Of a stretch of 64,000 nucleotides of DNA, positions 1 to 13,600 are shown in pieces. Origin of the DNA: Archegozetes longisetosus (lineage: Eukaryota; Arthropoda; Arachnida; Sarcoptiformes; Trhypochthoniidae); the NCBI GenBank assembly GCA_018873245.2, contig JAEMBT020000002.1, positions 10,142,001 through 10,206,000 of the forward strand. The letters run 5' to 3'. Positions within the stretch are counted from its first letter, which is position 1, and each line of letters starts with the position of its first letter. The notes beneath the pieces were generated by a model. It saw nothing but the letters and a program-made list of their open reading frames with translations, had not been told where the DNA came from and made no database searches. The position numbers and the translations under genes are program-made.

Positions 1-1567
1 ATTCAAATTTATTGAATTTCTCTCATTTAATACTAAGCTTTGAATAAATCAAAACTATGAAAAGCTTAATAACTTAGCTCGTATCAGATTTATAGATCGA
101 TAAGCTTTCGAGTTCGTTTCATAAAAATATTCGAGTTAACTCTGCTTAAGTTGGATCAGAACGACTTAAGCTTTCTTTGAATAACTTTTTGGGCAGATTA
201 ACCCATGTCAGTAAGAGTTTCAATTTATATGCCATTCTATATGCAGTACCAATTTTTTACTACTTATCATTAGACAGCAGTTAATTCAAACAGATTATCA
301 AAAATACTCAACAATGGCAAAATTGCTACTATTTTTTCATTTGTTCAATCACTTGACAAGCAGTAGGCAAACAATTCGATAGATTAGTTAACACCGAAAA
401 ATCATGTCTCAAGAACTTAAGATCAATTTTTCGGTCTACTTCATGCAATCAAAACTGTAAGAAAACTTGAGGCTTACCGCAAACGCATCGTCTTTTAGAA
501 GCTTTAAATCTTTCCTTCCCAACCTTGAAGGCACTGATGGGGCCGAAGAAGTTGTGCCGCTATAGTTCATGCTTTCATAAAATGCTAATTAAATCGAAAC
601 AATGTACTAAGAAGCTGCATCTTGTGCACAAGTCCGTCAACTAAATGATTTTGAACAGATTGAGAACAGAAATATTAATTCGTCTGACAGTATTGAAGCG
701 AATAGAGAGCACTCACAACTTGTCTATAGGAGACTATCAAAAAAGTCAACAGAGTCTGCTTATTGGTCTGCGCTCTGACTCTTTCTAGTTCTTCCACTGT
801 TAACTTTTATTAAATTAAATATAATTTGTTAAGACGGCCAGAAATCTGAACTTTCAAATCTAAATTTTGACTATAAGCTTATTTACACAAACGTTTACGC
901 AAAACAATATGTAGGCGTTTAAGAAGAATCTATTGGACTTCTAAGAAGAATTCAATTAAACTAACGTTTTGGGTAATTAATTTTAAGACAAAATGCATCG
1001 TTTACGCATGACTTACGCAAGGACTTCAGATCATTTACCATTTATGTGATGCAATTTAGAACAAGAAAAAATCTATTCAGAATCTCTGACTCCATCGATT
1101 TTCTGTTTTCAAACCATTGTTTCTTTGCCATTTGATATATTTCACAACAATAACAGATTTATTTTAATAAAATTTGAAGAGTCGAAACTCGATTTTTGAT
1201 TCAGTCTAGTCCTAACTCTAATCAAGACTATCAAAATTGATGACCGTTTAAACTATTCTATCAATTGACTAATAGGAATCGATGCAAAAAACTGTAATCG
1301 AACTAATGCATTATCAGCGAATTAACCTTGCAATTTATCAGTTCTTTTGACTGTTTCTTAGAGTATAGATTTTGGGATAGATTCACTTCTAAGCAATTAA
1401 ATCATTACCAATTAGTTATAGAAAGAAATAACAAATCTCTAACAATATATAAATATATATTACTTTCTTGATAATAATAATAATTAATAATAATAATAGC
1501 AATAATAATACAATTTGAAAATTTATGGCTAAATATATTAAAGTTAGAAATTAAAACTTCGAATGAA
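1..1567. other. Intergenic, 3' of DNAJC13
   Basis: No open frame, RNA gene or mobile-element end was recognised. It lies downstream of the DNAJC13 stop and so contains that gene's 3' UTR. A short AAT/ATT-rich microsatellite lies at about 1469-1512. Confidence 0.6.
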
Positions 1568-4500
1568 TTAGTAATCTTCAAGTGGTGGTGGAGACGAAGG
1601 CATTGAATTGATAGAAGTTCCTTGTGTCAGGTATCCAGCTACGTTCACAGTAGAACCTATTATTATATTAACATTTGCATTAGTTCAATTAAATCATGTG
1701 TCTACAAAATTGATAATTTCAGTTACTAAACATCTCTGCATTGATAATTAGTTTAGAACATTCTTATTTCTATTCTTAATAAAAACATGAAAACTTTATT
1801 TTATTTTTAAGCCTATTTTAACCTCTATTTGCAGATTGAATGATATGAGTTAAATTCAATTAATCATATATCTATACCTGTTAGATATCCAGAGAATGTA
1901 GAATTAGAGATAAACAAGTCATGCTTTTGATCTCTATATTCAGACCAAACACTGGATTTTTCCAATAGAGCATTGACTTGTTGTCCATAAACTGGATTTC
2001 TAAGCATATATTTGAGAACTTGGACGATTTGTGCTTTAGTTGAACTGTTGTGAACGGATTGATTAGAGTCTAGTAATTTAAGCAAATGTTGGATAAATTG
2101 CGTTTTGATTGCCTGATGGACTAACTCGTCGTTGTCTGTTTGAAATAATTTACTCAATGTTTCAGATGCGATATCAGTCAAACTTTCATAAGTTTTAATA
2201 ACAAAGAAAATTTGAGTTAATAAATATTTGCATTCAGTCATTGAGTCAATGCATGTGCGATTCTCCGCACATTGACGTAATATTGAAAGACAAGATTTCG
2301 GAATTTCCTCGTGTTTCTTATTAGATAATTGATTGACAAATCCTTGAATGTGACCCATGGCAGGAACTGAATCGAGTAATGCTGGCTGTGCTTGTAATAG
2401 ACATATCAATGCATTTGTTATCAGTTCTAAATTGTTGACCTGAAAAACCAAATATTTAGTCAAGAGATCGGTTTAGAAACAGTACTAAAGATAAATGATG
2501 AAAAAGAATACCTCAAGATTGCCTTGTTTATCCATCAACAGCTTGGCTTTGTCCATTAGCTCAGTTAAGAATTCTTTAGGCTTTCTGACCACCCAACTTG
2601 GATTTTGTATGTATAATCTCAGGTAAACACCTGCGATAACAAATTCTCCGAAACCAACCGGTAGTTTAACTTCAAAATCATTTGGAAGTTTCCAAATACT
2701 GGATGGATTATTAACTTGTTCCACAAATAATTCTTCGGACATCTTTCGCAAAGTATTGCAAACACAACTTCTGGCCTCATCATTCCATATCAATTCTGGA
2801 TTCTCTTGACAGCCATCAAACAAACTGACAGATGTTTGCGGAGAATCTTTCATGGCATCAATAAATAAAATTGGCAAAAACTTGCATAAAAGCAACTTAA
2901 TTCTAGGTCCACTCAATTTATCGCTCGTCATCTTTGCCAAGAGCTCAGCTGACTTTTCACGCACTTCATTGTTCAGTGAATTGGCATATAGTGTAAGCAA
3001 ATAGAGAATAGCACCTTTAGATAGCGCTTCCTTTATTAGTTTGCTGTTAGACATTAACGGTATGAGAGCTCCCAACACAGCCAACTGTTTCGAGACATTA
3101 TCCGTTTGCTCGTTCGGATGCAAAACCATTAATAAATAGACTAACACTTCAGAGGCCGCAATATCGTTAACACATTCTTGATTACCAGAAACACTTGCTA
3201 TCACGTGAACTGCAAGTGTTTGAAGTTCTCCTGTTTGTTCTAATCTGAGTAAACTGAATAATAACCTGAAATGTCCGATACATTGGATCTCGACTCCAGA
3301 GTTATGTGTAATGACGTTATGGAGAGCTAATAAACACATATTTATGTTATTCAATCGCTCTGTATTGACATTACCGGTTGAGGTGGAGACAAGAGTTAGG
3401 GCTGAATGTAAATATTGTGCTTGAGAACCTAAATAGTCCAGTAAGTCAATTGTGAATCCTTTAGCATTCTCTAAAGGAAACAACGGCTGCTCATTATAAA
3501 TACGAACAAATATATCACCGACAATCAACTCTTCTTTATGACTAGAATACACGAAAGAAGCACCATACGACGCATCGGGACATTCACCGCTTCGCATCTT
3601 TTCTCTTTGTTGAGTCTCTAAATAATCTGTGAGCTCAGCTCTGGTCGAGTTATTCCATATCAAATAAGGATTCTCTATATTACTATTAAGCGTCTTCAAA
3701 ATATCAGCAGTATTGGCAGTTCCTAATTGCTTAGCCAGATATGGTGTTAAAAGAGCAAACAATGACTGACGAATCAAATGATATGATGTAAATGAGGATT
3801 TGTCAGTGATTCCTGATTCTGATAAGACATCATCCGAGAGTCGAGCGCATGCCACTAAGCTCATCTTCGCCAATTGATTGGCTACTTCTTGCTGGTTCGA
3901 TTCTTCACTCGATTCAACACCACCTTCTTCTAATGTAAAATCATATTTAAACAAAAATATTAATAAACTAAATAGAACTCCAGATTCGAACAAATGAAGC
4001 TGAAGATTGGGGTCAGCAGCGAACGCGGCCACACATTCGACTGCGATCAAACATAATTTTGTTAGATGACTAAAATACAGAATACGGCAAATATCCTTTG
4101 AGACTGAAACCATTTCAGCCAATCTCTGGCGACATGCTGGGAATGAAGCCGCGACTGTAAAGCAGCGAACGATATGAGTGCAAACTTCAACCGGAACGTC
4201 ATTCGGCTTTGAAGAGGCAGACAATACGGTCACACACCGGAAAGAGCGTCTCGTAATATCTCTAGACCTCCTTCTCTGCGAAGTTCTTCTGCATTGAGAG
4301 CCGAACATTTGACTGTATAATAAGCCGTTTCACAGGCGTGTCCAAGTAGTGGACATGTCTTTGAAAACAACTGTTCGTCGTATGTTTCCAACTTCAATGT
4401 TTTGATAAGCATTGGATATCCGGCGTACTTATAAGGATGTAATTCTTCACTGTGTTGACTAAATAAAATACTTTGCGCTTTTAGAATAAGAGTAATGTTT

Positions 4501-7500
4501 TGGGGATCGGGACCACCACTTCTACTACGAGCGTTTTTACTGCATAAAAACTCATAGGCTTTGTTAACCTCTTCGAACTTGTCTCTTCCTTCTGGATTCT
4601 TGTCCGGATGAAACTTTTGTGCCAGTTTGAAGTAAGCTTTTCTGATAAGATTTTCGTCGAACTCATCACCGCCTAACTGTCCGTTATTATACTTTCGACC
4701 CAAACCTAACACTTCGAATGCGTCTTCGATCGACATCGAATTAGGCTTCTTCTCAACTTCTACCTTCCAAATTTCTAAAATATCACGTAATAATTGGACT
4801 GGATCTTTAATCGGCCAATTAGGGAATCGTTGAGTATCACATAAATTCTTAAGGTAATAGATATTGCAGAAAAGTTCATTTTCCAGCTGAGGATATTGTA
4901 TGGGAGGTATAGGACAGTATTGATAGAGTGCTCTTGTATTAGATCGAAGACGTGGACTGAAGTCTGCTATATGTGCCGCTATCTTTTCTATCATAAGTCG
5001 TCTCATTTCTCCGTTCCAAATAGCTTCCGGAGTATCGAATTCACCTAAAAATGTTTGAGCAAACTTTTCTGGACCATAGTTCTCCAGATAGCATATCATA
5101 GCTTCTGGTAGTAGTTGTCCCAAAACACTTCGTTGAATTATAGAAGCGTTTGCATTCTCATCTGATCTGAAAGCTTGAGTTGAGTGACTCATGAAGAGTA
5201 AGCGACCAATTGGTAGCAAATTAGACCCCGTATACATCAGTATAAAATAGAACAATCCCGTCTGATATAGTCTCGGGAGGTGTGGATTATCTGCCATTAC
5301 CAGAGTCAAAAGTGTCGCAACTCTTTCTACCAACACCGGATCAAATGTCAACAAAAGTTGGACAATATGTGGCAAACAATTAGATTCTGATAGAATTCTC
5401 TTAATCTTAGGCAATGGTCTGACAATTGCGCCATCACTATCTCTGCTCGGATAAGATTCACATATTTTGATTAAAATGTTTAATATGAGTATTGACAGTT
5501 CACTTTCATTCATGATTGCACTATTGCTTGCAATCAAAGTCCACTTAAGTTGCGGAATATGTATCAAAGGTTTCCAGCCATCGAGTCCTTGGGCCCAACA
5601 TTTTGTTTTAGGGCTTATTGCATTTTGAGCCCAAAGCTCTTTTATTTCGTTGAAACTGAGTGGTCCTTTGCGTTCGCGCTCCACATCTCCGATATACCAC
5701 TCTTTTTCTGAAGAACCCATTGCCATAATTTCAGGTGAAGCTTCGATCACATTCGATTGCGTGGGAACTGTTGCGCGGTTGAAATGAAGATGAGCTAAGG
5801 TTAACAAATCTATCAAGATCTTGACTCCGTTTGCATCTATGAACTCTTTAGTATTCTTTTTGTTGACCATCAATTTTGCAATGAAATGCAAGAGTCTATC
5901 TCTTTCTGTTTTATCAGTACATCTTTCCAACATTGAAACTATAAATTTAGTGTCATTGAAAGGCCCAATTTCATCACTATATGCACAATAAACAATAGAC
6001 ATGGCTTGCAAGCAGCACGACTTCATCGATGCTTTAGAAGTGAGCAGAAAACGGTGATACAGATCATTGAAAAACTCGTAAGGATTTTTGATGAACAGTT
6101 TGTCAGTTAAATTAGATTCTCCGCTCGCACTGTCCTCTTCTAATAATAATCTCAAATAATAAAACCCAATCTTTATTTCGTCGTTGAGTGAAGTGTAATG
6201 CACTTCGAATTCGTTGTGATTCCAAGATATTGTTTGGTTTCCGCACAACTCTCTGTCTGAATTGAAAATTCTTATTTCATTTTCTAGAGAATCGCGCAAT
6301 TCTTCTCTAGTTTTGTAATTCCAGATCAGGTCTGGTTTAGAGTGATCTTTGAGGAACTGATAGTATAACATATTCCAATTTGCACTTGACTTGACGCGTT
6401 CTCTTCTTCGACGTAAAACTACTGGTCTTTGTTGTAATTTAGATTCGTGATCTTTTTTAGGAATACCAATTCGTTCTCTCCAATGTTGGAAAACAGTATC
6501 TAAATGTTTTTCAATAACTCTGACAGACGGATGGATATCTCTGATAGCATTCAAACGACTTGTGCTTTTGCTAGAGTGCTCCTGTGCTAACTTTAAATTA
6601 TCTCTCATTAATAAACTATTGATCGCATGTTTTGGTGGCTCTTCTGTTGACTCCAAATAATTTAAAAGTCCCAGAGGTATCACTCGTTTTAACAGTCCAT
6701 ACGCCACTTCATTATCGGTTGTCCAAAGGCTTACTAGTTGTCGTGACAAATGCTGCACAGGTAAAAACCTGCCATCAGATGATAACGAGTATAAGGCGAT
6801 GAGTAAATGTCGCAAAAGAGCTCCTTCAGCCAGAGCTAATTCTTGCATTCTTGAAGATACTTGTGCGTTTCCTTCTTCAATGATAGCTTTCATTACAAGA
6901 CCAGCACCTTTCACTATAGCGAGAGAGGGATGTTGGAAGAGTTTGAATATGGGGCGTCCATAGGCTGCAACCATTTCTAACAATGTGTCGAAGTGTCCAC
7001 CATCAGTGGTCTCACTATAAGGCGCACATAACGCAAATGTCAAAAAGTCGAGCATTGATGAGACAACTAAAGCACCGGTCCCTCTGTCCACGTGCATCTT
7101 CAACACGTCCAGTAAACTTTCCAAAAAAGATTTAGAAGATAGTAAAGAGCTTTTGTTCAATTGTTCCTGACGTAAGTCGTAGTCATCGTGCATAGGCTGT
7201 TAAATGTATTATTTGAAATAAGAATATTGTAATAAAATTGTCTCAATTAAAATTTAAATAAATCTTTTGAATATTTTGAGTTGATATCAATTATAACAAT
7301 ATTGCTTTCATATTTTGAATTTGAAGTAAAAGAAACTTAGTGCAAAATGAAATAAGATCACTGAATCTATTTTCCGAAAGCTTCCAAAAACTATTTCATG
7401 CCAATTATCTATGGTCTTGTAGTTTTCATTCAAATTTTGATTAGAAAATATTACATCGGCATTCGCCATAAAACGAAATGTAAAAGCATTTCAAAACTTT

Positions 7501-9971
7501 TCTGCTCCGGTCATTTTGATAAAAAGTTATGAGTAATAGTATCAAAGGTTGAGTATGATTTTCAATATTTTATCAATATGAATCACCGATAAGAAATATA
7601 AGTAACAAAGTTAGTGTTTAGTTACGGTCAGACCACATGTATTGTTAGTAAATTCTTAATGTCCAGAAATAGTCTCCTTAGTTAAGCGCAATTTTGTGAA
7701 ATTATTATAAAAGATAAAATGAATACAAGTCAATGTTAAGGTCTGTAGAGTTTACTTATGAGTGAATGCAGATGTAGAGTTCTTAATATAGTTATAGATA
7801 TAGTTTATCTTATTTAACCGTAAACCAGGAAGTTTCGTAGCTAATATCCGATATACTGATTTGATATTCAAAACAGACTTTTTGCAATTTGCAAACCAAT
7901 ATCTCAATGAAGATAACATAAGAGAATGTTTCAAAGAAAATCTAGGCAATAATTTTGATTCTATATAATTTGCTATATACAGGAATTGTGAGAAGTATAC
8001 TTAAGTAAACAGTTTGCTATAACAGCTAATATAACAATTAATAGAAACTATACATTTGATGTTTGCTTTATATATACGCCCCATTAATTTCAACTTTCAA
8101 ACGAAAAATTGTTAACTGCAAGTTTGATTAGATCTAAGCATTTCAAAATACTCTTCTGATGTACTGAAATGAGAATCTTTCAAATTTTCTAATTGTTTCA
8201 TATCCTTTCTACCAGTTGTTTGGAAGAATTAAAGTAATTAAGATTCTGCAGGTACTCTCGAGATAATGTGAAAAATAGATTCTAAGCGTTACCTAAAGAG
8301 TAAGCAAAATGCAGAGTAAAACAAATGTAGACTTACTTGCATTAAGGCACATAACATATCAATGGCAGAATGCGTCACATTATCATTATTGCGTTTCAGA
8401 CATTTAACTACTTTCAGTCCTAGACATTCACGAAAACGTGGATTGGCTGTAAAAGAGGAAAATCCTGCTTTCGAAGCCACCAGACGTCTTAATGCTTGGA
8501 AATGTTGCTCTAATTGTTCATCACTATTGTCTATTTGTTCGTTTTCTCGATCAGCGAAAGCAGCCAAAGCACTGTAAATCATTTTTTCTTTGTTCTCGGC
8601 AAACAGTCCGTCTTGAGTGACACTATGAATCAGACCACTATAAGCACAATTAGCATTGAATCTGACGATAGCATCATTGAATGTCCAGTTGTTTGGAGGA
8701 GTTTGCAAAAACTTCAAGTGTTGGCTCTCGACTTCTTCATCGATTCGCACATAATAAGGTCCTAATCGATAGCCTCTCTGACTAGGGGTCATTTTCACGT
8801 GAACATCAACATTGCCAGAGGCTCTGACTCCATCAATAATTGAAGCCAATAACGCATCCCTATCTGTTGAGGTATAGCTTCGAATCTGTCCTTTTATATA
8901 TTCGATTGAAAATAGCTGCGGATTAGTTGTGTGTCTGATTAAAGCAAATATATCACTAAGTGGTCGCAAAGTTACAATCAAATAGGAGTCGGGATCTCTT
9001 TCTACTAAACAAGCTTCAGTCAGAGCAAGTATTCGCCTGATTGGCTCTGAATTGTGTCGAGGACTTATTTTGTGTACATTAAACTCAAAAAGCGATGTCA
9101 CAGATTCATCACAGCTGTACCGCCCGAATCGTTGCGCCTGAAACTGATCGAAAGTAATTGACTCTTTCTTAACACGAAGGACAACACCGACTGAAATCCA
9201 CGAGTATTCACAAATCTTTTTGAGCAACTCCTCTCTGGTATTATCATTAGAAGTACCACAACTGAACAAGTGATACCTATTAAATCCACCGTAAGATATG
9301 ACAAAACTTCCGGGATAGTCGGACACAAGACTAAGACTGTCGATATCTTTATACAAATAACTGGTGATTACTGTCTGCTTTATTGGATCGATTTGATTGA
9401 TAGAACAGACGCCGATCTCTAGAATGACATGTTTTTTGGTGTCAGACCAATGATGCTTATAACAGCTATATTTCAATGAATCGATTGAGCCGTTAATTGG
9501 GTAGTTTGGATCAGCAAATTTACTACGAAATTGTAAAACAGTCGACAATATATCACTCCTGTATTCTGACGAAAACTTCATCGAATCTGTCTTTCGGCCT
9601 CTTCTAAAGCTCAAAGTGAACAATTCTTGCCCACCGGTAGTGAGCGTCGGGCCCATTCCTGACGGCGACAGTTGATTTTTTGGTATAACAGGTGCTACGT
9701 TAATCACTTCGGAGTATGGCCACGAGTTCGTGCACTCCATCGATGAAATGTTATGCGTTGAGACGCCATTTGATCCAATCGTAAAAATACGTTTGTATCT
9801 GAAGATCAAAACAATATTGAGTTGATATTGATTTGGAATGATTAGACATTTATTGACAAACAATAGACTGAATGCTATCAATAAATTGAATTAAAATATT
9901 TCTTACTTTCCTTTCCAGGAATGTTTGGTGACGAAAAAACTAGCGATTTCTTTATTGTCTTTTGATGTCAT
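1568..9971 (-). CDS. DNAJC13: DNAJC13 / RME-8 endosomal J-domain protein (5 exons, one frameshift)
   Basis: Exons read 9971-9907, 9798-8337, 7196-2512, 2439-1878 and 1656-1568, all with GT-AG borders and matching phases, giving about 2287 aa (human about 2240). The N-terminus ([11 protein letters not shown]) and C-terminus (GYLTQGTS, proline-rich tail) match the family. Visible parts are a GYF_2-like segment near residue 1005-1050 ([15 protein letters not shown]), a J domain near 1330-1400 with the HPD motif ([10 protein letters not shown]), and the repeated IWN motifs typical of RME-8. The family recruits Hsc70 to early endosomes and works with the retromer/WASH sorting machinery. The frame breaks once near 4239: the upstream frame ends at a TGA at 4230-4232 while homology continues one base out of phase. 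Summed exon length is 6863 nt, one short of a multiple of three, so a single missing base (sequencing error or real mutation) explains it. Confidence 0.95.
7197..8336 (-). other. DNAJC13 intron (1140 bp)
   Basis: This intron lies between exons ending ...LMQ and starting PMHDDYD, with GTAAGT donor (minus strand, at 8336) and TTTAACAG acceptor. It is AT-rich. No gene or mobile element was recognised inside it; the open frame at 7752-7949 has no recognisable content. Confidence 0.8.
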
Positions 9972-10694
9972 TTTGGCTAAATAATTGATTTATTTAAAGT
10001 GGTTAATTGTAATTATTCAATATAATCCAATAGTTTCTAATAAGTAAAACAAAACATCATTTCAATATTGATGTAAACGTAACTGAATAGTCGTCAAAAC
10101 GCCCAAAACTCACATCAAATTCACATCAAATACAAACGATTTATTCACGTGTCATCCCTATTCTACAAATCATTTGATTGGCGCTCGTTTTAAAACTAAA
10201 TCCATTTTAACATTTAGGAAACTTATTTTTTCAACTCATTTTTCACATACTATCGCATTTAACATAAAAAATCAATCAATTTTCTGCAAATAAAACTGAG
10301 TCATCACTCAATTCGGTGTCTCATTCGTTATCGATTTCGCTCAAACGCATAACCGATTTATTTATTTAATTCATTTGTTTACACGTTATAAAAAGTTAAA
10401 TAATTTATTTATTCAAAGAAATTAATTTTATTTTCAATATTTAAACTCGAAAATCAGTTAAATCTAACTTTTAAACTGGAAACTTAAATAATGTAAATAA
10501 TATTACAACATTTACTGAATTTTATAAAAATGCAACTTTTAATGTGGATGTTATGCAATACGATCGCCAACTGAATTGATAAAATACATAATAACTTATA
10601 TAAACTCGATTTCATGATGACTTGAAATGTTATTTACAAGTTTTCCGAATGAAAATAAGGGAAATTTGATATTTTCATAAACTTAGTCATTAGT
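9972..10694. promoter_or_regulatory. Intergenic: DNAJC13 5' region and SETD2 3' flank
   Basis: This 723-bp gap separates the SETD2 stop from the DNAJC13 start; both genes lie on the minus strand. It must hold the DNAJC13 promoter and SETD2 polyadenylation site. A CACGTG E-box core lies near 10147. No other element can be assigned. Confidence 0.4.
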
Positions 10695-13600
10695 TTAGTC
10701 GTTAGTATCGTTAGGCGCTATATCCCGGGGCGAAATGACTCTATCATTATTTTCAGTTTTATAGTAAGTGCCGAATCTAGCCATATATCTTCTCACATAG
10801 TCTTTAGTTTTATGTTTAACCGCTTCGTTGCATTGCAGATCCTCCAAAGATCTGCACTGTTTGATTTCCTTGCCCATAATTGTATGTGTCAGCTGAAAGT
10901 TAAATAAATTATTATTAACCTATATCACTATAACAACTTGAGAATAATTCAAGAACTGATATCTTACTTTACGCGCCAGATATTTAAAGTCGTCCGTATT
11001 TAGAATCCTTCCTTGTCTACAATCAGCCCTTCTGTAAGGGTTCAGACAATGGATAACATACTGAGACATTTTGGTTCGGAACTGATCTTGAACTTTGCGC
11101 GTTGAAGTGAATGTTCGCTTGCGAGTCAATGAGGACGATGTGTCGGCAGCTGCAGTTGTGGTTGAAGGCACCACTGAGTTCATTAGTTGCCTTCTTTTTC
11201 TTGGATCTGCTTCCAATGCGATCATAGATTGTAGTAAAGTTGGAGAACTATGAGCTGAATTGGTTGGATTTTCTTGTTCTGCAATAATACTTAAACTATC
11301 GGGAACAGCAGAATCGAGACAAGAATCCATTGGTTCATCGATTTCATCGTGTTTGGGAGGAGTCAGTAGTGGAAGTTCAGCACCAGACGTCGAATCGTCG
11401 TTATCACTGAGTTTCTGATCAATATCTATAGAAACAGGAACTTCAATAACAGGCGATAATCGTTTTTCCTCTTCGGGCGGAAGCCATTGAGATTTGCGCG
11501 TTATCTTATTGTAATAATAAATATTTCCATTTTTGTCTTTGTTATGCCTCCAATTGTTTGGCAATTTAATATTGGCTAATGTTTGAGTAAATGTCGACGG
11601 ATGAGGAACCGTTACATTATCGAAAACAGATAACTCAACTCCAACTCCTTTCTTATCAGCTGGAACAGGAATGAAGTAATTTGTTTCATCAGGTGTCACG
11701 TAGAAGACGCCCGGAGGCGGATATATAGCATCAAAAGTTGTGTTAGTTTGACTGCATTGCTCACTATCGTCTTCATATACTATCGAATCATTGGCAACAT
11801 TATCGATGGCGTAAGAAGATTCGAATTCGTTAGTTTGTTCTAAATCAAAATTAGCTAAAGGTATTAACACAGGACCTGGATCCAAAGAAAAGATCAGATT
11901 GTCATCGATATCATGACTTTCTTCTTGATATTCGGGGATTTGTTCGGTTTGGGGAGGCATGTAGTCGAGGCTAGTCTCTGATTGAACTGGATAAGTGAGT
12001 GAAGTCTGTAAATAGCTTTGATCTGTTTGATAGTATTGATCGTACGAACTATAAGCGTTAGTGCTATACTGTTCAGTGACTCGCGAGCCCTGAGAATAAA
12101 TTTGTTGTGCCTGAAAGTGTAAGCCATACGTAGCGTTGTAGTATGCCAATTCTTGGTGGTATCTCTTCAACGCCTCCTGATAGTCCTTTTGTGCCACTTC
12201 CATCTCAAACATCTTTCTATGTTCTTCCTTACTTATTTTAGCCGATGAATTAGAGGCTATCATATGATTATTGGTTTGCAAAGAACTGATCAGATTTTTC
12301 TTAGTTGAAGTCTCCTTCGAATCAAGAGATCTTTTGACACCTTTTCTTTTAATGCCCAGAATTCCGGCAATAGTATAGTCTCGATCATCAATGCCTCTCT
12401 TATCGAAGGAAACGGGTAGACCTCTGGCACGTCTTTCTTCAACTTCTTTGGTTCGTCTGTCAGCTTCTTTCTCGTCTTCGTGTCTTTTCTGTCTTTCAAG
12501 TCTAGGTATTCTGAAAACTTCTTTCAACTCTTTCCAACTGACTAATAATTTTTGAGCCATTAAAGAGATATTTGGCTTTGACCTAATTACTGGAGTTTGT
12601 GGCGTTTCTGATTTTGAGGTGTTGCTAACAGAACGCGGTTTAATTAACATTGAAATTAGAGGGTTTTTCAATTCTAAACGAGGACTAGATTTGTTGGAAG
12701 CTTGAACAACGGAAACACCTTCTTTATTCTCTTCAGTTGTCTCTGCATTCGTTTCGTTCGGCTCCTTTGGAACTTCTTTTATTGGCTCAGATTCTTCTTC
12801 GACAACAGTCGTCGAATTCCCATCAGCCAACTGACCATTTGATATCTTGTTGACGTCATCTTCAGATTCGATCGGTTTTTCAGATTCGATCGGTTTTTCA
12901 GTTTCGATCGGTTTTTCAGTTTCGATCGGTTTTTCATTTTCAATCGGTTTTTCATTTTCGATCGGTTTTTCATTTTCAATCGGTTTTTCAGTTTCGATGG
13001 GTTCGACGTCTGATTTAACAGAAGTTATTGCTTCGCTATTATCACAAACATCTTTATCATTGAGAATGTCTTGACTTTGCTCTGATTTGACGTGAGGTTC
13101 TGGTGGAGTGAGTGCGCTATTAGAATTGGATTCATTGATGTCAGGATTAGTTTGATGAGTTGGTCCAACACTAGAATTGTTAGCAAGGGTAAGACTTTCG
13201 TCGTCTGTTTGCTGCGCCCATTTCTCTACAACACCATAAACTTTACTATCGGTTAGCATAGTTTTGTTAGGAATGGGCAATATTTCGAGCAATTCAAGTA
13301 TCTGTGATTTCAACTCGACGTCTTCGATCTCAACCATCCAACTCCATATCAACTGTAAGCCATGATAATCAAGGAGCAGTCGGAGGTAAGCTATTTCTAT
13401 TGTTCCCTTAATAATACTGATCAACTTGAGGCGTGAAGCCGTGTCTTCGGCTCGAACCATAAGTCTGGCCAACATTAATACTTGTTGACGACTTCTTAGT
13501 CCTCCGCCTTCTGACAGTTTAGCAATTTCTTCTTCGAGCTGAAACAAACAGATTATATGATTTTCGCGAACTGGAAAAGCTTTGATTGAAATTCTATCGC

